Shown: positions 47,641 through 60,764 of the stretch, one piece after another
Layout: every line of letters starts with the position of its first letter
Numbering within the stretch: position 1 is the stretch's first letter
Assembly: GCA_028023455.1 (NCBI GenBank)
Contig: JAQFVV010012574.1
Coordinates: 855,501 to 919,500, forward strand
Length of the DNA: 64,000 nt
From: Epiperipatus broadwayi
Taxonomy: Eukaryota > Onychophora > Udeonychophora > Euonychophora > Peripatidae
Reading direction: 5' to 3'
The notes under the pieces: model-generated
Database searches by the model: none
The model's input: the letters and a program-made list of their open reading frames with translations, nothing else
Told to the model about the DNA's origin: nothing
Position numbers and translations under genes: made by a program

Positions 47641-50600
47641 TATCAAATAATTTTATTTCTTTAAGAGTCGCACAGACACTTTTATTTAGTGATTATTACT
47701 ATTTTAGACTAATTAATTACTGTCACTATATATAATAAAATAGAGTTATGACTTTACATTCATCAAATATTTTAAAAAATAGTATACAATAAATTTAAAA
47801 TTTCAACTCTCCATGTTAATGCAATATATTAAACTACGACATATTGTATATAAATAAAATAAAAGTAATAAATTATATTATATACAACCATTAATTTGTA
47901 AATTATATCCAAACTTATATAAATAATCAGTTTTATTAGTTAAAATGTTGATTCATTAACTACTTTGAGCTAAGGCCCATTTCTAAATTAATCAATCCAG
48001 TTTAATTTAAATATAACCAATAAATCTAATGTTATTAGTTTAAATCCATATGGATCAACTGTGACAATTTTTTTCAGATCACAACAATTAGAATTTTTAT
48101 TTCAGCCAGCTGGCTCATATCCATCTTAGCTAATCATTCAGTATTGAGTGTTAAATATGCATATAGCTATTATTATCTAGAATGTGGTAGATTCAATTAA
48201 CAGAATTTGAATAGATGCGTTGACTAAAACACAGCAAATATGATTCTAATATAAAGAGATTTTCACTGCTGGCAGAAAACATCATATTTTTATAGGTATT
48301 AAGTCTATGGTTTAGTTTTAATTTTATTTACTTTTACTTAGAAAAATCATTTTTTAAACTATTAAAACAAATTAATATCTATTACAAGATGTAAAATATC
48401 AGTTCCACATAAATATCTTTATTTGGATAAGTAATGTAAAACGAAGGTACTCTTTTTAGTGATAGAATTTTAATGAGACTATAAACAGTTTATTCTGATT
48501 GTTATAATTGCATGTGCATTTGTTTGACGTCTTAATTAGTATTAGAATTATTTAGCAAAAAAGTTCCTTTTACTACTGTTGCAACTTTAATCTCGATTCA
48601 TACATTATATTACATAAAACAATGAAATTAACTATTCTTACATAGGACTACTTTATTTTAAGAAAAATAGAGCATTGCTTTGTTTTTGATACATGTAAAA
48701 ATTAAAACACTTTAAATAGCCCATTTCCTCTCTAACAATCTTCTAATAATAAAGAGAAGTTTTTACCCTTCAATGGCACAACCCTTAAATATTTTCATAT
48801 TTTTATAATTTATTCATTGTTCTAAAAAAAATGGTGAGCCAATATCGCAATAAATAATAATTGAATGGCTTTCTGCTCAGGAATTTCTGAAAAATTTTAG
48901 CCTCCAAAGTGGTAATGCTGAAGTCACAATCCATGGATTTGAACTCCAAAATTTACCATGCTACCATTACAATAAAATTGTACAGAATATTAAAGATAAT
49001 TTAAGTCTGGTGTATTAAACAATGTTTTAAAATTTATATAATTAAAAGATAAACACTAAAAAAGTTAATTCAAATAAAGAAATAATAAATTCTTTAACCA
49101 ATTACACTAAAATTGATGATAACTAGCGATAACAAATGTCCTGTTCAATCTTTTCTTAATTGCTTTATTAATTTAACCCACTAGTATACTTTTGTAACAG
49201 TATACTGAAATGAACTTTAAGATGGTTCAAATTATTATTTTAATTTAAACAATAAAAATGTAATAAACTACACTGATTAAATTAAAATAATAATTTGAAT
49301 TACTTAAGTTTTAAAGCTCTAAAATGCTTCCTTAACCAGGTAAACTAAAATTGCTGCTAACTATTCTTGATGAATAATAATATGGTCAACTTTTTCCTAA
49401 TTGTTTTATTAATTTAGCATATTAATACACTTGAGTTAGATGAGTTTGTACTCAAATGACCCAAATCTCTGCCACTCTTTTGAATTAACAACCTTAAAAC
49501 TGAAATTTGCATTATTTTTATTTAGTAAAATGATTTTTTAATGTTAACTTTTCAGATAAATTGGGAACATCTTTGTAAAATGTTATCAGATATCTAATTT
49601 TCAGCTTTTAAAATTCAAATTTACATTTTTTTTTCAACAACTTATAGCATTTGTATGTACCAGTGCTGTAATTTTGGTACAACTTGGTCTAGCTTGCAGG
49701 TTTTTTTATTATTTTTTTTTTATCAAATAACAGGATTATTTCAAATGAGATTAAAAGTTTTCAGGAATCTTGCACAAATGTAGTCAGTTTTCTAATACTT
49801 ATCAGTAAATAAATATTTTAAAAACACTGGCTTTATACATCCTCATAATATTCCTCTCTTAAATTATACTTTTAAGTTTCATTACGTTTACTAAGTTAAG
49901 TATGTAAATTTTAATTATACCAATTCTGCTAAAGAGAAGAATATTATTTGTTATTTTATATAAATCCCTAGGAGATCTCTGCATCTATTCATATTCATAA
50001 GATAACTTTTCACGTAAATAAAGTGATGTCTTTTCTTTACTAACAATATTGATAAATACTCTGTTTTTATAGGTATTCTCTGAGCCAATATAGACTTTTA
50101 TCATAAATGACTGTTTCTATGCATATTTTATTTTTTAATAAGTAAATAATTTTCATATTTACTGTGGATTAATTATTGCTTCAAAAAAAAGATAACTCTG
50201 AATATGTAGGTAGTTCTTACTGCTAACATAATGAAGATTAAGAAGGAAACTAAACTTTCTCAGATCATCTTAATATAATTATGATTCAAACTTTTGATTT
50301 AAGAAACAAGTTCTAATTAAGAGTTTCTCAAAATTAATGTGTTAATGAATGAAAATGTGATTTCAATTCACTCATTATCTAATTATGGGATTACATTAAG
50401 ATATTAATATAATTCAAAATTTATCATAGAAATGAAAGTCACAGATTCTGACTTAGCCAAATAGTTTATCTTGAGGTTCCCATCTGAAAAATCTGTTTGG
50501 TCAATTGAATGAAACTGCTGTAAATATTCGTCCATTTCAATACTTTACATCATTTGATATTTTAAGATCATGATTATATGATTATTAAATTTTCTGTAAA

Positions 50601-51655
50601 TTACCCTTGGTGTCTGTTAATGATGATTGTTAAAATTAGTGAAATTTTTACTTTAAAATGGGGCAAAGCAGTGATTTCATTAAATAATCCAATGCAGAGC
50701 AGAGAAACAATAAAAGAAGGCAGTTCTCACCAGGCTTTTCAGTTTCTAAGTAGTAAGGGTTTAACTAGTTTTCTATCTGTGTTTTACCCATAGATAAGAA
50801 TAATTTGATATCAGTTTATTGATCAATGTTGTATGTGCAAGTTTTACTGGATATGAGTCAACTACCTGCAAGTAAATCCAAGCTTTTTATTTACCCCAGA
50901 TTATAAGCATTACAAATGAATTTGTGTAACTTTACACAATGAGATCCTTATATTTCTGCTACCATATTCTTAATCTATACAACATTTTCGAATATTTATA
51001 ATAGGTGACACATCCAGATTTTATCTTTTCTTCTATGGTTACTGTGAATCTATAATTAAAGTGGTAGAAAATATGAAATGACACTCAAACTTAATTCCAC
51101 ACATCAAGTGTGTATGTTGTTTCCAAGTTCACATTAATGCCTTTTACCTATTTTACTACTCCTACTATTTACAAGATTTTATTGAACTCAAATATATGTA
51201 ATTGATTGACTTACCCAATTTTTACAATTTCTTTTTTTAAAAAAATATTGTTTCTTTTCTTAATAATTTAAAATTTTATTTGAGTGTCACTTCTTTTTAT
51301 ACAAATAATAGAATCTCTCATAAAAAATAAAATTTAAACAATTTTTTCAATAATCTATCAATTCCAATTTGCCAAGAAAGATTATTCTATTTTTTTTTTC
51401 AATTATATCACAATTTAAAATAGTATCTACCAGGTATGACAGTCCAGAAAATCAGCCATCACAGATATTGCAGCTGGATTGAACTGTCCTTATGGCTAAA
51501 CTTCTATAATTGCTTCAATACCACAATATATTTTTACCTCTGTTATACATAATTGCCAATTTGTTTTTTAATATACAAATCCACATAATCTTAAACAGTA
51601 AAATATTTCCTAAGTTTTTTCGTTTTTTTTTTTAGTTTTTTTTTTTATAATATAT
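47641..51655. other. AT-rich non-coding stretch
   Basis: No gene is supported. A diverged duplication is visible: 49085-49200 and 49320-49435 share 'ttaacca..taaactaaaatt' and 'ttttattaatttag'. A hairpin built on 'aaattattattttaattta' lies between them (49229-49303). An eroded SINE is at 48895-48982 (listed separately). The frame at 50578-50793 has mixed composition but no recognisable motif. Confidence 0.55.
48895..48982 (-). repeat. tRNA-derived SINE relic (TGTAATGGTAGCA family)
   Basis: The reverse complement reads 'ttattgtaatggtagcatgg' then 'ggagttcaaatccatgg', that is, A-box-like and B-box-like segments at tRNA-like spacing. It matches 8593-8665 and 55207-55290. Confidence 0.55.
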
Positions 51656-54052
51656 ATATATATTGTAACAAAATAAAGGTGATCGAAGATCCATTGTAAC
51701 ATATCATGCCCCAATTGGGCGTCCATTGTAACTAGAATAATTAAGAAAAGATCCATTGTAACTAAATAATGTAGATCAAAAGATCCGATCCAAGTATCAA
51801 AAATCCAAATATTATTAAAATCTCAAATATTCAAATATTATAACTTAATAAACGAAAAAAAAAATTGTAGCTTTTATTTTATATCAAAAAGAACAGAATT
51901 ATAACAAGCAATTTGCTGAGCATAAGCTATTAAACAAAAGATAAGACTGAGTTATCAATCATATTAAGGGTCATTGGATTAAATGAAACATATTTCTATA
52001 ATTAGATTTCTCAAGATATCACAATATCTTTAATTAGAAACAATAATGCCTGGAGACTAGTCATTTAAGGTGTCTGGCCTATTTCAAACCCTAGATAGGC
52101 AGGCATTGTATTATCAATAAACAAATAGAAATTATAAACAAATTATTAAGAACAACTACTATAACTCAGGAAATAACATCAAATGGGTGAGTACACTAGT
52201 AACTCAATAAAATATCTTCTCAGGTATACAGACGGTAGATTTTATCCACTTTCATTTCTTGGTTTGATGTCAAGTGCATATTTAAGTAAATAATAAGTGA
52301 ATATGCTCTAGCAGGGCACCACTAGATTATCTGAACCTAGACACAGTTATATCTTATAACCTTTTCACATGTACCAGGTTTGAATCCCGTTTTGGTAGTT
52401 TATTTCTAATAAAAATGGAGAATTTTGCTTTTAGATCCATATCACTGTATGCACTAATATTTAGGTAAATATAAAACATCTTTAAACTCAAGTGGAGTAT
52501 ATAAATTTCATTAGACAGAAATCATTTCTCGATCTTTAACATAATAAATGCATTTCAATATTTTTTATACATTTTACTAGCTCAGATTATATTGTTAATT
52601 TAGGATGGAAATTCACTCATCCTTGCATGAAATAGATGATGGGATGGTGGTTATTAAAATTATTCACAAATGTCAACTAAATACCATGAAATTACTATTT
52701 ATTTATGGCCTTTAAACATTTATCTATCTCATTAATTAAAACGTGATGATGATGATGATGATGACAATGATAATGATAATGGTCTCAACCACAGCTTTAG
52801 GACTAAGCCTAAACATAAAATCTAATTTTTAGAAAGAAATTCATAATCACTGCTTAATCTTAGCACATTGAATCATATTGGTTGAATATTAGTTATTTAA
52901 GATATGATTTAATGTGCTAAGATTAAGCAGTGATTATGAATTTCTTTCTAAAAATTAGGTTTTATGTTTAGGCTTAGTCCTAAAGCTGTGGTTGAGACCA
53001 TTATCATTATCATTGTCATCATCATCATCATCATCACGTTTTAATTAATGAGATAGATAAATGTTTAAAGGCCATAAATAAATAGTAATTTCATGGTATT
53101 TAGTTGACATTTGTAATAACCACCATCCCATCATCTATTTCATGCAAGGATGAGTGAATTTCCATCCTAAATTAATAATATAATCTGAGTTAGTAAAATG
53201 TATAAAAAAATATTGAAATGCATTTATTATGTTAAAGATCGAGAAATGATTTCTGTCTAATGAAATTTATATACTCCACTTTAGTTTAAAGATGTTTTAT
53301 GTTTACCTAAATATTAGTGCATACAGTGATATGGATCTAAAAGCAAAATCCTCCATTTTTATTAGAAATAAACTACCAAAATGGGATTCAAACCCGGTAC
53401 ATGTGAAAAGGTTATAAGATATAACTGTGTCTAGGTTCAGATAATCTAGTGGCACCCTGCTATACCATATTCATTATTATTTACTTAAATATGCACTTGA
53501 CATCAAACCAAAAAATGAAAGTGGATAAAATCTACTGACTGTATACCTGAGAAGATATTTTATTGAGTTACTAGTGTACTCACCCACTTGATGTTATTTC
53601 CTGAGTTATAGTAGTTGTTCTTAATAATTTGTTTATAATTTCTATTTGTTTATTGATAATACAATGCCTGCCTATCTAGGGTTTGAAATAGGCCAGACAC
53701 CTTAAATGATTGGTCTCCAGGCATTATTGTTTGTAATTAAAGATATTGTGATATCTTGAGAAATCTAATTATAGAAATATGTTTCATTTAATCCAATGAC
53801 CCTTAATATGATTGATAACTCAGTCTTATCTTTTGTTTAATAGCTTATGCTCAGCAAATTGCTTATTATAATTCTGTTCTTTTTGATATAAAATAAAAGC
53901 TACAAATTTTTTTTTGTTTATTAAGTTATACTATTTGAATATTTGAGATTTTAATAATATTTGGATTTTTGATACTTGGATCGGATCTTTTGATCTACAT
54001 TATTTAGTTACAATAGATCTTTTCTTAATATTTCTAGTTACAATATATATAT
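51655..54052. mobile_element. Giant family B foldback, arms of about 1.15 kb
   Basis: The left arm (about 51725-52880) and right arm (about 52900-54045) are inverted copies with very high identity by eye over their whole length, around a loop near 52870-52910. Both outer ends read (TA)n-TTGTAAC. The left end carries several extra 'gatccattgtaac' repeats absent on the right. Each arm includes the GAT/AAT run, a box-B-like GGTTTGAA(T/C)CCC and the 'gcagggyaccactag' segment, as in the single-arm copy at 1757-2875. No protein is encoded. A read-through transcript would form more than 1 kb of double-stranded RNA. Confidence 0.92.
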
Positions 54053-54269
54053 ACACTCAGTGCTTGGCTTATATTAAGATAAGAATTCGTTAAACATTAA
54101 TGTGCATACTTCAATCTTTTCACCCTTTCAACAATTCAACCATTCATTATGTTACATTGTTGGCTTTTCAATGAAATGGATGATTGAATTGTTGGATATG
54201 TGAAAAGATTAAAGTTTGTCCATTAAAGTTTAAGGAATGGCTATCTTAATTTAAGCTGAGCACTGATTG
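54053..54269. mobile_element. Foldback of about 217 bp
   Basis: Arms of about 95 bp (54053-54150 and 54172-54269) pair with interruptions. Examples are 'aatcttttcac' with 'gtgaaaagatt', 'caacaattcaa' with 'ttgaattgttg', and 'ggcttatattaagata' with 'tatcttaatttaagct'. It abuts the giant foldback on one side and the hammerhead copy on the other. Confidence 0.8.
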
Positions 54270-54270
54270 T

Positions 54271-54368
54271 ATATATGTGTGGGTGATTATGATCTAGCCC
54301 AACTGATGAGTGCTGGTTCAGCACAAAATACATATATTGGGGGTTATTTATCTCTTTCACGTGTGTAT
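54271..54368 (+). ncRNA. Hammerhead ribozyme motif (core G altered)
   Basis: The core CTGATGA lies at 54303-54309, with a perfect stem II GTGCTG-GTT-CAGCAC. Stem I next to the core is CCCAA (54298-54302) with TTGGG (54337-54341), extended by ATGATC/GGTTAT and by an outer helix 54271-54285 with 54355-54368 that uses many G-U pairs. Stem III is ATA/TAT and the predicted cleavage site is ATA, after A54336. The base expected to be G in the GAAA segment is A (54325), which should block catalysis. It shares core and stem II with the tandem repeat at 30.5-31.3 kb but differs elsewhere. Confidence 0.8.
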
Positions 54369-54369
54369 A

Positions 54370-54450
54370 GCCATGTGTATTGGTTGTTTGAAATGGAGTG
54401 GAGGATGAATATAGACCGAAAATTCTAAATTCAAATCCTTCTATTTACTA
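54370..54450 (+). repeat. 3' part of the hammerhead element
   Basis: 'agccatgtgtattggttg', 'aaatggagtggagg' and a final box-B-like 'aattcaaatcc' continue the element after the ribozyme. The same segment forms the arms of the hairpins at 25840-26052 and 57745-57930. Confidence 0.65.
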
Positions 54451-57149
54451 TAGTAAGCCTTCAGTATATTGAATAAATAGGTTAATTATATATATATATA
54501 TATATTAATCCTTTACTTTTAAAAATTGAAAGCAAATTACCCAGTAAATATTTTTCCTTTTTAGTTAGTCAATTAAACACATAGCTTCAGTTGTTTTTGA
54601 TTATAGATAACTACTTTAGAAAATACTTCTAACCTTTAATAAAAATTAATCTTCAACTTGGAGCACTCTCACAAGTAATATAATAATACTCTTCTTTGAG
54701 TGCTCTTCCCCCAAATTTTTGATCGTTCCAATCCATTTTTTCCCTAGCATATTAAGATTGATAATACAAGATTGCTTTCTAATCTCAATAAATATTATTC
54801 TTAGGCATTCTTCAAAATCTATTTCTCAACATATGCTAATATTTCTTTTATAAAAATTCTTATTTGTTTTAGGATCACATTCTCTTCAACCATTATTAAA
54901 TGTATAATTTTCTTCATTAAAAAATCAGTTTATTTTGTACAAAATTAATCTGTAATGAAAAACTAGCATTCATAAGCATTAAGAATATGTAAAAAAAATT
55001 CCAAATACAATGATTCTTCTTACATCCTTTTCTATTTATAAAAGCAATCCACAAATACTCCTACTGATAAACCACCGACAGAAAAAAAAAAAAAGTTTCA
55101 TTAAGTATTTAACTGATTACGATTCTAGATACAACTAATTTTTGCATTTATTTTAAAAAAATTTAGAAATTTAAAGATATATCTCAATCACTTCTATTCT
55201 TATGTAATTTAGTGTAATGGTAGAAAGACAAACCCTGGAACTCCAAGTTCATGGTTTATGGATCCATCTCTTTCACCCCCAGTGTGTAAACTTTTCCAAG
55301 TAATGTTTTACTTGGTTATTTTTAATAAGATTTTATCATTTGGCAATAGATATTATATAAAAATTTAAGCAACAGTATTTAAAATGCAAATTCATGGATT
55401 TTTTAATTAAAATAAATGTATCTATTCTGTCTATTAATACTTGTCATTATGTATATAAAAACAATCCCCTTCTTATGAAGTAGAGAAGAAGAGACCTGAG
55501 ATTACTTTTTTGCAGGTCATAATTTATTGTTTAACTCATTCTAAAATACCAGCCTTGACAGTCTTAATAGTAATATCATATATATACATCTTTTTATTTA
55601 TATTAACGATTACACCCTTCATAGTTTTAAGGTTTTGGTTTTCGAGATGTCATTTTTGATTCAATCCAACATCTCCAAAACTACAATCTTCATTTTGCAA
55701 TTAGTGGCATAAAATTAATCTATTAAGTAACATAGAACTTTCTCTCATTATTAGTATCATGGTAACTATCAATTGAAAACATTTTATTTTTTTAATGAAT
55801 TCTTTGTTATTTTGGACAAATATGTGAACAAGAGAAAATCTTTTATTGAGGTTTTTTTACTTTATAAACATGCAAATAAATCTCTGTATGGTTTGGTGTA
55901 TACAGTGATAGAGTTTGTAGCTCAAGATCCACAAATACTGGCCCAGTTTTGTTGCTTCTAGTATTTGAACTTTTTATGATCTCCAGAGCAATAATCCATT
56001 AATTACTTTTTTGATTGTAGCATAAAAATTAAATATATTAAGTTCTATAAATGTTATAATGACGGCCATCATTAAGTACACTGTACTCAACAAAGTAACA
56101 AATAATTATTGTATGTAAATATCAATATTTATGCAATTTGATTTTTTTGTACATTATTTTAAAACTGCAATAAAACCACGTTTTATTTATCTTTAACTTC
56201 ATGCATTAGTCTTGAATTTCTATGGTATAATATTTATTATTATTAATGATAGCAATTTATTAAATAAATATGAACGGGTTTAATTTATTTGGAAGTAAAT
56301 AATTTACTTTAAAATTATATATCTTGGTTAGGAGTGAATGAATGTGTATAATATATAGGTAAATTTAAATTCGAAGTATTCATATAAAATTAAATAAACT
56401 CAAGCAGGTTTTAGTAATTAAGATTTAAAGATTAAGCTATAAAGTAACAAGAAATGCGTTTATGAAATACAAACTTGAAATAAATATAATTTTATTATAA
56501 ATAATATTACATTTACAAATCAATCGATTTCAGCTAACACATTTAAAAGTATTAAGAAATTTAATACTTTAAAAAAAATAAACAAACAAAGTTTTAATAA
56601 GAAGAATGAAGTGAAAAGAAGTAAGCTGTGTTTTCGCATCAAAACAATTACTAATTAATTTTCGTATAATATATTGGAACAAATTATTCAGAGTGATCAA
56701 AAAATATACTAAAATAGATTTCATTTAAAGATTCATAAAATATTTAAAAGCATTACATTTATCACTCAAAAATTTAATTCATATGTATGATATATCTTGA
56801 ATATCAATAAATTACTATATTTAGATGGTACATAATAGGTAGGCAATTTCTCTATTAAATGTTAGCATACAATACTATGATATAATCTGATTTGTTTTCC
56901 TCTGGTCTGTTAAAGAGTGGTTAATGTTTTTGACTATCATATTTACAAACTCAGTTCAAATCTGATAGATTTCTAAATAAACATGGGATATTTTTTAAAT
57001 AGCAATTCATATATAATCTAACTGACCAACCAATAAGTAGTTAGTAAAGTAATATTTAACTACTCAAGGAAAAAAAAAACATAATTCTTGTAACTTAGAT
57101 ATTGACTAAACTAATAATATCATTTCTTTTACTGTTTCTCTGTGAGTGG
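54451..57149. other. AT-rich non-coding stretch
   Basis: No gene. A (TA)n run is at 54488-54504. Possible tRNA-type relics lie at 56905-56972 ('agagtggttaatg' then 'cagttcaaatctg'). The frame at 55773-55961 has no recognisable motif. Confidence 0.55.
55207..55290 (+). repeat. tRNA-derived SINE relic (TAGTGTAATGGTAGA family)
   Basis: 'tttagtgtaatggtagaaag' followed by 'ctggaactccaagttcatgg' and a weak B box. It is the best preserved of the three copies of this family in the window. Confidence 0.6.
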
Positions 57150-57520
57150 ATATTGGAGAAATCTTTGTTATGTAGCCATTATTTATTTATCTATTTAGCC
57201 ATCCAATAAGCCACTCATCCAATTATCTACTAGACTACTTGCATGTCTACTGACCACCTTAACTATCTATCTACCAACTGACTGAACAACCAGTCAAATT
57301 GACCTATTATCCTGCTCATTTTCCTCTCCAACTTTCTGCATACCTACATATCTGCTTACTTAATAATCTACCTACCTACCAATTAAATTTTCTACCACTG
57401 AATGACCAACTGAACAATTTACTTACCTGTCTGCTTGTGTACTTACATATGTATCTATCTATCTTCATCTACATACCTATATAATCTATCTAATTATCTC
57501 TCTGCCCATCTATTTACTAA
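57150..57520. repeat. Degenerate CTAT/CTAC/CAAC tetranucleotide region
   Basis: Old, heavily mutated tetranucleotide repeats (ctatctat, ctacctac, caactgac). The overlapping frame at 57299-57484 owes its Leu/Tyr/Pro content to this repeat and is not a gene. Confidence 0.75.
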
Positions 57521-57744
57521 CCTATATATTTCACTGCCAGTTGAATATTTAATACTGACAATAATTTTCATATGAATATTCTATAAAAAAAAAAAATTAC
57601 AAATGAGATGTTATTTGAGAGTTTGTTAAAATAACTTCTAGCAAGTCTGACTTGTGAAAGATTCTTGTAGTATGTCCATATAAACATTACTCTTAAGTAT
57701 TATATACACATATATAATATTAAAATACATGTATAGTAAATTTA

Positions 57745-57930
57745 ATGCAATTATAAAGGACTTGAACTCAGACTTTAGAACTTCCTACAGCTATTCACTC
57801 CATCTTATACAACTGATACACATAATCACATACATATATGTAGTCATGTGTATTAGTTGTATAAGATGGAGTAAGTAGCTATAGGGAGTTTGAAAAAATG
57901 AGTTCAAATTCCTTTTATATATATATATAG
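57745..57930. mobile_element. Hairpin element of the hammerhead-family 3' half
   Basis: Inverted arms of about 70 bp: 'ggacttgaactcagacttta' (57757) with 'aatgagttcaaattcc' (57897-57912), and 'actccatcttatacaact' (57797) with 'agttgtataagatggagt' (57855). A TA run and AG-rich tail follow. It shares arm sequence with 25840-26052 and 45595-45700. Confidence 0.85.
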
Positions 57931-60415
57931 AGAGAAAGAGAGAAAGGGGGAGGGAAGCAAGTTCATAAAAAATGTAAACTTTGATCACAATGCATGAAAT
58001 ATTTATTATGTAAAAAATTCTTATAATATGTTCATATCAACATTATTTTTAAAGAAATATTACACAGATATCCAAAGAAATGTGCTCCAATCACAGTTTA
58101 TGAAGATTTATTAGATCATAATAGTAGATCTAAAAAAACCTGGCCAATTATTTTGCAGGAATGAGCATCCAGTTGCCTTATATTAATAATAGAAGTTACT
58201 CTCTCATAACCTTAATACATTAATATTTAGGATTGTGGTGCCATCATGGTAAACTCTAGTCAAGGCAGAGTTATATAGAATTATTTTTTTTAATGTAACA
58301 CAGATCAATAAACCTTATATTCAAATATCTGGAGACATATAAACTTTAATAATAGTATGCATATGAAAAAACTAGATGATTACTCTGCAGTTTATGTATT
58401 ATGAAAACAACCTCTTATCAGCTGCCTTGGAGATCCTTCAAAATGATTGGACAGCTTTAAATATGATATAGCAACTTAATATTGAATGTTTCATGCACTA
58501 TGATAAAAGTCTATAATTTTGCAATCATTTTATATAGAGAGTGCATGTATGTGCGCGTAGTTAAATATAAATATAAACAATTTCTTATCGATCAAGCATA
58601 TAAATATTCATTATACTATTTTTTATATTTAACTAATTCTAATATGCGTCTGTGTTTTTGCGATTTACTTTACTTAGAGCACAGACAGTTTATCACTGTT
58701 ATTAATAAAAGCAATTTTGTTATATATATAGTTTATAGAAATTAATAATTATATACCAGTCAAATATATGATCATTCTTAATACTATTATTTGCACTTAA
58801 ATATTTAACGTTTTGTTATTGTTGTTTTATACAAATATGCATGACAGACACAAATATTTATTTTTTATAATGTTAACTCTGATTTTTTTTTTTTTTTGAT
58901 AACGTTTGTTTATTTATTTAATTTTTGAATTCCTACTTGCCTAATGAAGGATTTGTTACAAACTTTGTAAACTTGTAATGGTGTTATATAAAGCTCTGAA
59001 GTTGTTTTAAAATTGAAAATAATTTGCCAGACCACTCGAGTAAAAGGTAAACAATCTGGGACCTCTTTCAGATCCGCTGTTTAACAATTTGTAACAAGTT
59101 TATTTATTTACAGGATTTACGTATTTCTTAAAAGTATAATGCCTTTGACTAAAATACTTTCAACAATAAAATAGCTGTGAGATATTGATGCAATATGTTG
59201 ACTAAACTCAACATATATTATCCAATTTCACCTTTTAGCTAAAAGATAAAAAGAAGCTTCCAATTAAATAAAGTTTGAAATAAGAGGTTTTATTTTTATT
59301 TACCTATTTATTTTATTATTAAAATGTCAATTGAAAAATAAAATGTTTTATATAAGTTTAGAAGTTTTATCATTAACATATAGCACTAAGACAAGTGAAA
59401 AAATATCACATGACTCTATCACATGACTCTAGCTTACACATTGCTGATTCGACAGCACATAATATTTCTTTCATCACGTTTACGGACACTTGAAAAAAAG
59501 GCAAATATATAAAGTAGAATCCATTCTAGTGTCTACAAACATCTTTTAAAAATATAACTCTAAGAAATATATTTTACATAAGAACCTTCCTAAAGATAGG
59601 AGGTAATTAGGCAATAAGGTTTCATGCCTTTTGAGCATTTTAATGGTAATTTAATCTCTTGGCATAATTTAGTTTACTATCTAGGGTCATATCATCAACT
59701 TGAACATCACTAAAATGCATGTACTATAATAATGGCAATATGACAGAAAAAATGAAAGTTCATAAACAAGCAAGCTCCCACAAATAAAAATGAAAAATGT
59801 AAGGGAAATCAATAATATTCTTAGGTTTAGTCAAAAAGAACTTTACCTTGTTCTTCAATAGATCCTGCTCTTTATAGGCATAACATGTTAAAATAAAATA
59901 TGTAGAATAAACAAAATACTGCTGAGCTTCAGCAAATGCCATGAATGGTGACTATTGTGGGTTATGGATTGGTTTGTTTAAATATCATTAAACTTATTTT
60001 TAATTTTTAACTCTGTCTTTTAATTTGGTTTTTTTAATAAAAGCTATTGCCTTGGAGATATATTGTATTTAAAAAATCTGATTAAGAAATGTAGACAATA
60101 TATTGCACCATGGTGCATCATATGACAGCAAAAACAACCAAAGTAAATGATAAGTAAGCACCTTAATATAGTTTAGCAAAAAAGAGAAAACATTTCATAA
60201 ATTAAATCAAATAAAATATTTTTACTGAAATGTAAAGAATCAGGTTTAAATACATTTTGTCAATTATTGAGCAAAATAAATTTACAAATAGTTTCAAAAC
60301 TTAAACAAAAAAATTAAAAAGCATTAATTTTAAACATCACAATAATAGAAAAATGAATTAATATTCTTTTTTCAGGATTTTTTATTGTACTGGTTACATT
60401 ATATTCAATATAAAT
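57931..60415. other. AT-rich non-coding stretch
   Basis: No gene. At 58235-58250 'ttgtggtgccatcatgg' recalls a module also seen near 63010. Frames at 58482-58745 and 59760-59942 have no recognisable content. Confidence 0.55.
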
Positions 60416-60420
60416 AATAA

Positions 60421-60433
60421 ATCAGTTGATTTA

Positions 60434-60471
<38 letters not shown>

Positions 60472-60494
60472 CAACTGATATATATATATAAGGT

Positions 60495-60530
<36 letters not shown>

Positions 60531-60536
60531 ACCTTA
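60421..60536. repeat. Two adjacent (TA)n hairpins
   Basis: The first hairpin pairs ATCAGTTGATTTAT (left) with ATAAATCAACTGAT (right) around (TA)n. Immediately after, ATAAGGTTACTA pairs with TAGTAACCTTAT around another (TA)n. Both are perfect in the non-TA arms. Confidence 0.93.
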
Positions 60537-60764
60537 TAGTTAGGATTCATATTCATAAAGCCATATTTTATCAGTCTATTAACTAAAAATTTTAAATTTT
60601 AATCAATTGTAATTTTAATTATTTAAATCTATTAATTTAATCAGCATTGAATGGTTTAATGGTTAACATTTTGACTGTCTAATTTTCTTATTGGCCAGCT
60701 TGATTAAAAATTTGAGTTATTTCATTTGTTAACTATGGATTTAGCTTATTTCCTTTCAATATAG
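60537..60764. other. AT-rich spacer
   Basis: No gene. 'gaatggtttaatggttaaca' near 60648 resembles a worn A box. Confidence 0.5.

Noticed and set aside
51990-52130. Hammerhead-like layout in family B: long outer stem (AATGCCTG/CAGGCATT), GAAA-like segment and GACTAGTC
   Set aside because: The CTGATGA core is missing in all copies (it reads TTTGAAA), so a ribozyme cannot be claimed. A covariance search of all family B copies could reopen this.
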